Assembly: GCA_903813345.2 (NCBI GenBank)
Contig: CAIIXF020000010.1
Location: forward strand, 14,505,181-14,569,180
Direction: 5' to 3'
Source: Owenia fusiformis
Lineage: Eukaryota; Annelida; Polychaeta; Sabellida; Oweniidae
Length of the DNA stretch: 64,000 nucleotides
Part shown: positions 1 through 12,100 of the stretch, piece by piece
Position numbering within the stretch: the first letter of the stretch is position 1
How the letters are laid out: the number at the start of each line of letters is the position of its first letter
Position numbers and translations under genes: made by a program
Notes under the pieces: model-generated
The model's input: only the letters and a program-made list of their open reading frames with translations
The model's database searches: none
Told to the model about the DNA's origin: nothing

Positions 1-182
1 ATTTAGTTCCACCTCTATGATAATTTATACCTCAAGTAAACCAATCATTATTTTCATCAATCAAGTTCAACCAAGTGTTTAAAAATGGAGTTCAATTTCA
101 TCTTAAATTTTTTATTCATCTTAGCCTACTCAAAGTCAAAGACTATGTCATCAAATCAATGTCTTTTCTCAGACTGGCTCAC

Positions 183-3100
183 CAGAAAATGCTGACTTGA
201 CTCCAAGCAGTAGAAAGACACATCTACGTATAATGGACTTGCACTTGACTTCATAGACATCTTCACATTGCACAGGTTCGGGGCTCTCTGTCACTTCTAA
301 AAGTACAAGTACATTTTCATGTTAAATGCTTACGCAAATTACAAGTCAATAATATGGTTGTATCTGCACTTAAAATGAAACAAATGAAATGTCATCAGGA
401 GCAGGATTTGCATAAGTCATTTACAATGTAGTCTTGATAAAATCATATTCCTAAACAACAATAGCAAGACATTAACATGCAAAATGTCACAAACTGTCAT
501 TTGTTACAGAAGCCAAACTCCGACAACCAAACACTGACCACTGAACACCATCCACAAAAAAATAATTGGAGACTATACCAACATCGTATCAATTCTGTTG
601 GTGACATAATAAGCTTATATTGCTTTACCTTCATCACTTTCATCTGTATCACTTTCTCTACTCCTTGTATCAGTATCCTCTCTCCTCTCCTCTGCATCTC
701 CTCTTCTCTCCTCCACATTTTCTCTCCTCCCTTCAGCAACTCCTCTGCTCTCTTGCAGCCTGCCTTGTTGTGATGGTGATGTAGGTCTCACCTCAGAAAC
801 ATCACCTTTTGATGTGATGAGGCGACGTCGCACCTTATATACACACCTGTATACTTCAACGAGGTTCTTGTTAGTGTAACATCTGCAAAAATTGAGTAAA
901 AAGTGTAAATGTTCATTTAATAATCTTCAATCAGTAAACACGAAAGTAAAAAGGGGAGATTGCTATTAAACAAATGAGCCAAAAATCATTGACTATCTGG
1001 CCATAGGGTCAAAGGGGAACATTTCCCAAAAAATTCAGACAAGTTTTGCTGTGTTGTGGAAGAAACTGTTTCAAAAATTTTTGAAACATTTCTTTCATTT
1101 TTGGGAGTTTTTCATGTTTTTATCCATTTCAACATAGTTTGTTGATATTATTGTGACATCACAAAGCCAATTACTTACTCTAGTCCCTGTTTGACTACTG
1201 CCAGCAAGCCACAGTGTTTCAGTAAAGCAGCCAGTAAGAATCTAGAGACAGTCTCCAACAGGGGGTCATCAGTTACATCGCATGTGTCCCAATCTTATAA
1301 TAAACAAATTAATACAATCTTACACCAGCTGATTCTAAATAATTAAATGTTTGATGATAAAATCACGATTAAAGCATATCAAAAGCAAAACATTGCATAT
1401 AATATTTAACAAAAATCAGTCTCTAAATCTACATTAGAATATGGCATCAATAATCCTACATGCTATAATCAATTGCACTGCGAGGCTTTTTGTTCTTTTT
1501 CTTGATTTCGAATTAACCATTGGAAAGTCCATTCCAAAAATAGTTAACAAATGTTCCAAGTATTTCAAACTCAAATTTTAAATGGCTGATGGCTAATCCT
1601 GATTTCATTCTAAATATATATTTGAATAGAACCAAAACATAACTTTTATTTTCTTAAATTAAGGGTAAAATTTCTTTTTTTTTTCGTACCTCTGCATTTT
1701 GCATACTCCTGCATATCATTGAGCACTCCATCACCTGGCTCTGTTATACAACCCATAGCAATGTCCAATAGGATCTTCTCACCAGGTGGCAGCTTGAAGT
1801 TCACTTCATACATTTCACTCTCATCTTGACGAGACATAGCACTACTCACCAGCTCAGATACTGACTTTTCTAAAACAAGTAATAAACAATGAAATGTAAA
1901 TGTATTTGTTTCATTTATTTATTCTAAAACATCCCCTTCTTGGACCACGATTCACCAATCCATGTAAGATAAATATTTATTAATGCTTAGCTGGCTATAA
2001 ACCTGAGGCCCTTTCTTGTACCGTTCGTAGTAACGAACATTCGCAAATCGTAAATTTATCAATATTCGTAAATAATTAATGGATTGACGTAGTATCCAAA
2101 CGTTGTCAGGACAGATTGATAATAACTTGTGAATCGTTCATAACTTTTTTAATGGTACGGAAATGCAACAACAATAGACTTACGAACGTTCGTTACTACG
2201 AATGGTACAAGAACGGCCCCCTAGATAACATTTACTGGGTTCTGCGGCCTTTAAAATCTGCATGTCTCAATTCAATCAATACAGATTTGACTTGACTTCC
2301 TTTCTCCTCACCACAAAATGAATGAACAAAGAGATTCAGTGTATCCCAGAGGTACGTACTTACCTAATTTTGTAGTTGTACCCTTCAAGCCATTACTAAA
2401 ACAAAGAGATTCAGTGAATCCCAGAAGTACTTACCTAATTCTGTAGTTGTACCCTCCAAGCCATTACTGAAGAGATGAGTGTTCAACCAAAGATTTGTTT
2501 CTCTCTCTTCATGTGACATAACAGAACCAATAAGCATACCACCAAGGCAACGACCAATCAGCAAGCTGGTAGCACGCTCCATATCAACCAACCATACCCA
2601 GGATTTTGTGGGTGAGGGCAAGGGAAGAGAAGCTGGGTCAATACACTCAGGGATATCTGAAATAAATCAAACAAGGCGTTAATTAACAAGTGAAATGTCA
2701 CGACCTGCCATTTGTTACAGACATTGAATACAGACACAAAACTTGTGGTGTGGTGGAGACAAAAAAATCATACATGGGTCATGGGAATACATGACAAGGC
2801 ATCATATGTAAACTCTAATGTGCTTTTGTTGTGTATGTTCTTTCAAAATTGGATTTAATTCAATGGCTGGTTTTGAATTTCTTGTTATCAACAATCATGT
2901 CATAGTGAAATAACAACTCACATTTTGATTTTGCTTATTTCTACTGCTATACATGTTCTCATTAACTTACTGTGTACTGGCCATTCTAGCTCCTGTTCCT
3001 CCAAGATGCTAGCTGCAGGTAATAAGCGATTCAACTTGTCCATATATGGCAATAACGAGAGCAGTTCATAGAGCAATGGGCGTATGTAGTGTACAGGTAA

Positions 3101-6100
3101 TAATAGTAATGCATGGAGGGTATGTGATAACATGGCACCTGCTGGCGACTTGAACAGAATCTCTGCAAAAAAAGAAGATATGAGGTTAGAGTAATGCCTA
3201 TATGCTATGTATTTTACTTTATACATGTATATCATAAAGTCATGCTAAAAATCATTCAAATACTTGATATGAACTAAACAAGACACATAACGAGTGATAA
3301 ATATTAGCAATAAATATCACACTTTCAAGAGCAAAATGGCCACCATATAATTTACCAATAATATGACCAAAACCTAATCAGATTTCAAACTGAATGGATA
3401 AGTAGTTTTTCTGGAATTTAGATGACACACACTCCCATCAGCACTTTTCAAAGTGCTATAAAATATAAACATACATGTACATATAACTTACTTTTGATCC
3501 TATCACGGACAGTGACTGCCCTTGTGCTAGATGTGATCAGATCTATACATCTCTTCAGTGTCTCGCCAGCCAAGGGTAATAGCAAAGATAAATGTTGGTG
3601 GAGCAAAGTTACAGCTGGCAACACCTAAACATACAATGAAATACAGATTCAACAATCCTATACAAGAAGCCCATTACTGATAATAGGGAGTTTAAGCTTG
3701 CAATGTTTTTCACAACCTTAACTGCACATAAACCTGAATCATTGGTTGAAGGTTTATTTAATAAAATGATATTGAAAAACATGTCATAATGGATTACATG
3801 AAATCTAAACTCACCAGTTCATCATCTGCGCTATTAACATGGCAGTATGCTAGAAGGTGTTTCTGCAGTGAGGCCAAGAGCTCATGAAGGTGACTGGGGG
3901 GTGCACCATCACACAGTGACCCCCAATCCTGCCCCTTGTCACTGTTCTTCTCTATCTCATTGAATAACTGCTCCTATAACATCATACACAAATTTTCTGT
4001 AAAGTTCCAATATAAACATTTTACACATGCCATTCCTCGGAGATATTACATTCATGAATTCATATATTCAATGTTGAAATATTATACCCCTATTGATTGT
4101 TTTTACATACATGTATATATATTTTTTACTATTACACCTTTATTGGATAATGCCCCAATGATTTTGAGGTACTTTCAAAAATGTATGAAACAATCCAACA
4201 GACCGATTGGGTTGGTGATGCAATGCATTTCTCAGCATTATACAATATACATTGTACAATATACATTGTATATTGTATAATATACATTGTATATTGTAGC
4301 GTGACTTCTCAGCATTATACAATATACATTGTATATTGTAGCGTGACTTACTGAATGAAAGCCAAGGTTCCTTAGGATGGTTTTCATAAGGACCTCTGCC
4401 AGATAGGTTTCAGGGAAGGATTCCTGTGTCTCCTGTGTGTGGCCAAGTCCCAGCAGTGATGCCACGTGACTGTTATCCTGTAAGCTGGTCAGGATTATAC
4501 TCAACTGCATCCGCTGCAATAATTAATCAATTTCTCAGTAACAACAAATGGACAACCTGCGTATTGCATGCAAACATTGTAAAGTCAGGTCATGTCAAAA
4601 TGTGAACATTTGTTAATTAATTCGTTATTAAGTTTCCAGTAATGAACATTACTTCTAAACCTCTAAATGTGAACAAATTTCAATGGGCACAATTTTAACA
4701 AGATCCATCACAGTTCTCTTTTAACAGATTTTACTAATTTTGTAAGCTACCTACCTGCCCCCGAGATAGACTGTCCCATCTGTCAGGTCCCTGAGGTAAG
4801 AGATCATGTAGTAGCTCCATTCTCTGTCTAAGGGGTGGTAGCAACAAGGAGGCACCAACTGACAGAGTCTCACTTACAGCCTGTAAGGACATACACATTG
4901 TAAACATGCAGAATATAACATCAAAAGAATAGTATATATATATGAATGAGAAGCAGCATGCAGTCTACAAATAATGAATACTGCAAAACTATTTTACATG
5001 TGCATACATGTTTAAATTTTTAAATTCACAAAAAGTCTGACTCATGACTTTTACATGTACCAAATATTTTAGCGTGGATATTCATGGGTGGGCTTGAAAT
5101 TGTGAAATACAGATTTAATAGAAGTTATATGCAAATTAAACAATGGTTTTGCTTTATCCATAAGGCAAGAAAACAAATTAAAAAAAACACAACTTTAATA
5201 GACATTCTCTAAGTAGTTCAATCTGTATGAGTTCATATCTCCAAAATTTGTGAAATATTCTAATCTGTAAGAGCTGACCTGCTGTATGGAGTCTGGTGTG
5301 TTGGTGTCCATAAGGCGGAACAGAAGGTTCCTGAAAGGTTGAGCCTGATTGCCTAGCACTGTGCTCCCAACTCCTCCCACCATAGCTAGAGATAGGTGTG
5401 TACATAGCAGTCTCAAACACAACAAGACAAAGTTCATGTGTTCTCTGTAAAATAAGAAAATATCAATTTGTTATTGATATAGATGACATGTGCGAGGAAT
5501 AAAACAAGACATAAGCATGACAGAACATCACCACCTGTGAAAGGATACAAAAGTGTTTAGTTTGAAGTCTACAATCCTAATACATGTACTTCTTTTTTGT
5601 TAGTACACTGTATGTGTGGACATGGTCTTTGAAAGGATCATTTGTAGCCATGAAAAGGGCTGCTGGGTTTAAAGTCAAAACCAAAGGAGTTGCTGCTGAG
5701 ATTGAGATTAGAAATTCTGCAGGGAAAGTCGATTATTTATAACACATTCTCTTGCAATATGCACATTACACACAAATTGAACAAAACAAATTCATAACCA
5801 ATTTCTCTTTTGTAAATATATGGTGGTCCTGAAAAGGACCGTTTGTAGCACTGAAAAGGGCTGTTTTCTTTCAATTGGGCCATAAGAGCCATAGAGGCAA
5901 TCAAGGCTGTTAATGTTCCAGCTGAAGATATCTGCTTCTTCATTCAAACCATAAAGTGCTCTTCTTCATCATCAATGAATGAATACTCAGATTCATCATC
6001 AGAATATTGGACTTCCATCTGTTGAACTTTAGTCTTCAGTTCTTGGACAACTTCAGCCATCTCTTGAGCGTAGTAGTAGAACATCATCTTCATGTTGCTG

Positions 6101-9100
6101 AGTGTGGAGAGTTGTAGACGGAGGGAGTAGCGATGAGCCTCTCTGTGGTTCTCTTTGGCTCGCTTGTAGCGTATCTCTACCATCTTGGTTCGGTCATCAA
6201 TCAGCAGCAGTTGGTCACAGGCCTTGGTGAACTTTCTGTAAGCAACATCCAGTTGCTCAATGGTTTGTTCCCGACCAAGGGTCTGTTCCCTCTCTGGTAC
6301 GCCATAAGCCTCAGATTCTTGCATAGAGTAGGAATCCATTGTGAATTGATGTAATGTTGTGATGTGATTGCTAGGCAAGTCAGATCAGTAATGACTTGGT
6401 ATGTCAGGGATGGGGTATATATAGTTTTCTTGACAGGAAAAGGAAACCATGCCAGATTATTGTTTATTCAAATTATTGACAATAATTTCATTTATGGCAA
6501 TGTGAGAGTCGGTTAAGGTTTAGGTATGAACAAGCCCTGAGAAGACCATTCCCCGGTTATCCCAGGTAAATGTTTCTGGTAAGTTACACTGAACGAAACA
6601 TCAAGCTTCAGATCTCGAGAGTACGAGATGAGACTTCAGACGAGATATCGATAGGATTGAAGTTGGAGGGTCTTCTCCCTAGGTCCTTAAAAAATCCTTA
6701 AACATCAATGTAAGTTATACATTTCGATTCTTTTTATCGACATTTATCTCTTGTATATACATTTATCTATCGCTGAATCGTTTTGTGAAAATTTTATCGT
6801 AATATTTCACACAAAAAACGTCAGTTTAAAAATGTTCAAAAAAATTTCAAACACGTTTCATCTTTTGTCTTTTATGCCTTTGTAGTTGTTTTTATTGTTT
6901 GAAATATTCAATTGATATCTTGAACATATAATTTTAAAACTTGAATTTATACAAAATGATTAATTTATTGATGAAGATGGACACGTCACGTACATGTCCT
7001 CAAACTACGTTCTATTACCCGCATAATGTGGGGTCGAATTGGCGTTTTTTCTTATCATTCTTGTGCCAATTTCGATAGACTCCATCCAATCTAACGATAG
7101 ATATTTCATTTATTTACGAGTGTAAGTTACCTTGTAGGCTTTTAAATAAATATACCTATTCTATTTATTATCCCATTCCAGAGATTTCTGGTTGATATCG
7201 GGATTATTCATAGTACCATAAAGGTACAGATATCATTTTATTACTTGATATGTAGTTATCTCTTGAGAGAGCTATAATATTATTCCTTTTCTTTCTATAT
7301 TTCAGACACCTTATTGCACATAATAGACTTTACTCTGAGGATAAGACAGGAGTCAAAAATATCCTTTCCTTTTCTTCTCCCATTATACAAGAAATTAGAT
7401 ATGCCTAAGAATATTAGGGTCAACATTATAGGCCACAGTTTTGTCCGGAAAATAGAGGAAACTAACCAATTTGACTTTAAATTAAAGGAAGACATAGTTA
7501 ATCATAAAACCTCCATTGTATATACAATTAAACAATTCCAAGATGGTGTAAAATATGAAAATCCCTATCCAGATATGGCTATATTACAGCTAGGAGAAAA
7601 TGATCTGGTTCACAGATCATCTACCTTTGTTGCAGAAAATCTCATCACCTTGGCTGAACAATATTTAGACATACATCCTTCATTGAAAGCCTTTTATATT
7701 GGAGAACTATTTCAGCGTTCATGGCATCCTTTCAAATCCTCAATCAATACTACTTCAGACTGCATTCAGTATAATTCAAAAATCCTATCTACCAATTTCA
7801 AATTGTTAAATGATATTCACCATCATAAGGACAATAGACTTTTCTTCCTCCATCACCCACATACCACCCAATATAAAAATCAATGGTCGAATTTAATAGA
7901 TGACACCCACGATCCCATACATCTCAATGCAAAAGGGGAAAAGCGTTTGGTCAAGTCCTGGAAAGGCGCAGTCCTGAGATTTCTTGATTACATTTATTAG
8001 GTAAGAATAAGTAGACTTAACATTAGAAGAGACGGCTACTCTTCTCTAACCGAACATAAGCCAGAGAGTCGTTAACCATTCACAATAGTTTATTCACTTA
8101 TTTATCCTTCATAAGTACTATACTTACTTTAGGAAATTTAGTTTCCTCCTTACTTATATATTATCATATTTATATTATGATAATATCTATTATTTTATAT
8201 ATCATCTGCATTTATTCATGCAGTGTATACTATACCTTTAGACTTAGATGTTATCATATTTATATTATGATAAAAATTCATATTATTTATATATCATATG
8301 CATTTATTCATGCATTGTATACTTTACCTTTATTCTTAGAGGTTATCATATTTATATTATGATATTCCATATTTTTTATACATCATATGCATTTATTTAT
8401 GCAGTGTATTCTAAATCATATTTATTATGATTAGCCTTATGGGCATTTATTATGATTAGCCTTAAGCTATGGGCAGCATATTTATATACATCTTAGCAAA
8501 GGAGCATGTGCTTCTATTTATATTTATCTAAAATATTATTATGTCTTGAAGTTGCTTACCCTCTATATAAATACTACTTATTTCATTCCAGATGTCTGAA
8601 ACTGAAGGATCTGATCCTAGCCCAAGTATTACTATAGAAGAGTATCACACTTCTAATACCCTGACTGCAGCCAAGTCTATGCCCACTTTAATAAGAGGCA
8701 ACTTTACAACAACTTGTCCCGGTATACCTTCCTATTCCACGACATCTTCCATTCCATCCCAACCCAACATGTCATTCTCTCTAAATAGACCCACATCATC
8801 TATTACTCGCCCTATTCCATCTTTTGCATCAAGCGGTAATATCCAACCCTACCCTTTTATCCCTCCCACCCCTTTTATCCCTCCCACCCCTTTTATCCCT
8901 CCCACCCCTTCTAACCTTTCAGCTTTTCCTAATTTCCAACCTGTCTCTACAGCTTATGGCTTAATTCCCAACCCAAATGCCATGCTACAAGGACAGGTGT
9001 CCGTAGCCTCTATGAATCCCATTCCCAATCAAATGCCCTTTCCAAATCAAGGACAAACACAAGGTGGTTTTACACTCCCTCCTACTACTCAACCGAGTTT

Positions 9101-12100
9101 TGCTTCAACTTTTCCACAAAACTTCAATCCTATCGATTATCAACTCTCTCTATCCATGCAGTCTGCTCCCCTTCATAACCTCATTCCCCAAAAGCTTAAA
9201 GATAAAATTTGGGCTGACGAATATATTGCCCTTTCATCCCTTGTCAAAGGCCCTGAAGAAGACAAAAACAATGATTATGTCCTCTGTGAAATGAAATCTG
9301 ATGGTTCTTTTGAATCAAAACATTTGAATTTAAACCCTTCAAAGAAAGGAAAAATCCTTTCATTTCCAGAATGGATCCGAGCATTCAGTATATTTATTGC
9401 TGTCTATACCCAAAGATTTCCTGATCAAACCCCACACCTCTTGAAATATATGGTTTCTGTTACGGAACTTTTTCAAAGACATCAAGGTTGGAGGGTGTAT
9501 GACGAAAAATTTAGAGATGAAAGGGCAAAGACAAAATTTCCGTGGGGAATGCTACATTTTGAATACTGGTTAAAAGCCAAAGAACTTAATGCAAATGCTT
9601 CAACTCTTTGGATCTCTAAACATGAGCAAAACATGTTTGGTTTTACTGACAACAAGATGTATTATCCCCCCAAAAATTCACAAAAAACCACCCAGTCCAA
9701 ATCTGAGATTCCATTAGGGTATTGTTTTCCCTTCCATCAAGGACTCACTTGTGACAAATCCCCTTGTCCCTTTAACCACACCTGCCCAACCTGCAATCGT
9801 TCCAAACACTCCATGTCAAAATGTTACTCCCGCAACAACAACAGGCAAGCCCAATTCCCCAACAAAAAGCGTTCAAGTACTGGAGACTCCAAAAAACCCT
9901 TCGAGTGAACTTATGTCAACACAAGTTGTTACTCCAGTTAAACCTGAAAGACTCAGATATTGGCTCGAAGGTTATGAACATCAAGAAGAAATAGTTCAAG
10001 GTTTCACGTATGGATTTAAATTTCCTCACTCTGATATGCCAGAACATTACAACATTACTCATGATAATTTGTCATCCGTATCTAAGAACCCAGAAGCTCT
10101 CGATAAAAAATTAAACAAAGAGCTTAAAGCTGGTAGAATACTGGGACCTTTTGACCAGCCACCATTTGATAACTATGTTATTTCACCCTTATTTCTCGTT
10201 CCTAAAAAATCTCCAGGCGAATTCCGTGTTATTCACAACTTATCACATCCCAGAGGCCAATCCATAAATGATACTATCCCAGATGAAACTTCTACAGTTA
10301 AATATGCAACTGTACAGCAAGCCATAGATATTATAAAACATTTAGGAAAAGGTTGCTTCTTGTGTAAGACCGATATCGAAGCTGCCTTCCGTATCATACC
10401 TATGCATCAATCCACCCATAATCTTCTGGGTATGAAATGGAATAACAAATTTTATTTCGACAGATGTCTGCCAATGGGACTTTCTTCATCATGTGCAATT
10501 TTTGAACTTTTCAGTACTTCACTGGAGTGGATCGCTAAGAATAAACTGAACATCCCTTACATGATACATATCCTTGACGATTTTCTAATTCTGTCAGCAA
10601 ATGAAGAACAATGTTCTGGCGATTTAAACAAATTCTTGAGTATGTGTGCAGATATCGGAGTGCCTTTGTCTCCAGAGAAAACTTTTCTACCTAACACTAC
10701 TTTAACTTTCGCTGGAATAGAGTTAGACACTTTATTATTAGAAGCTCGTTTGCCTGTGGAAAAAATAGTCAAAGGCAAAACAATCATTGACACTTTATGT
10801 AACATTAACCCCATTACCAATAAGCCAAAACCAAAGAAAGTCTCAAAAAGAGAACTTTTATCTGCTATAGGATTCCTTAGCTACTGTTGTTGTGTGATTC
10901 CTTTCGGTAGATCATTTATTTCAAGACTTATTCATCTATCTAAAAAAGTGAAGGAGCTACACTATAAAATCTTAATCAACACTCCAGCTATGCAGGATTT
11001 ATTAATGTGGAAAGAGTTCCTAATACACTTTAATGGGAAATCTATTTTCCTTACAGAAGAACAAGAGACAAGAGAACAATTGCATCTATTTACCGATGCT
11101 TCTACTACGATAGGTTATGGAGCCGTTTGCAATAATCTTTGGTTTAAAGGGGAATGGCCAGCAGAATGGAAAGAATTGGACATCAATATTCTTGAATTAT
11201 ATCCCATTGTTACTGCTATACTTACATGGGCTAATTTTATGTCTGGACACACAGTTATCCTACATTCTGACAATGAAGCAGTAGTGAACATTCTAAATAA
11301 ATTTTCCACCAGCAATCAAACGTCCATGCAACTCTTACGTCCCATGATATTAAAATGTCTCTTAAACAATATCATGTTCAAAAGCGAACACATTGCTGGT
11401 ATTCATAATTCTGCAGCTGACGCTTTATCTAGAAACAATTTATCTTACTTTCAGAAGCTTATTCCGACAGCATCTAAAGATCCGTCATGTGTACCAGATC
11501 AGTATTTACCTCACAATTGGACACTATCGTTTTAGAAGCACTTCAAGCTGCCCAAGCCCCGTCTACCAGAAAGTCATATGAAAGAGCATGGGATTTATTA
11601 GTACAGTTCAACTCCCAGACAGGTATAGGTGAATTTCCTCTAACCCCAGCCTCTGCTAGCCTTTTCGCAGCACATCTTCGTTTAAAAAAGTATGCCCCTA
11701 ATTCAATCAAGTCAATTCTGTCAGGTATATCATATTTTCACAAAATTAACAATTTCAAGGATCCCACTACTTCTTATGTAGTCTCTCAAATAGTTTCCGG
11801 TTTTTGTAAACAAAATCCTACCATAGACACTAGATTGCCAATCAACATAGCCTTGTTAGAAAAAATGATTTCTAAAACTTCTGAAGTAGAGTTTGACCCT
11901 TTTGCTCAAGTCTTGTACAGAGCTATGTTATCTACAGCCTTTTTTGGCTTACTAAGAAGTAGTGAGATGACAAGTACTTCCGCTGGACACAACTTACAGT
12001 TAGAAAGTATTAAATTCTCTCCTGATGAAGCCTTTTTCACCATTACCTTTCCGCATTTTAAACATAGCTCATCTCCTGCTACGATATCAATTAATTCTCA

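Noticed and set aside
5737-5943. 68-codon frame just below intronless gene copy 1
   Set aside because: It runs through the 3'UTR and the hairpins and is not conserved downstream of copy 2.
8177-8430. Two short frames rich in Ile/Tyr between SGNH and Gag
   Set aside because: They are translations of the AT-rich 91-bp tandem repeat in the putative intron.
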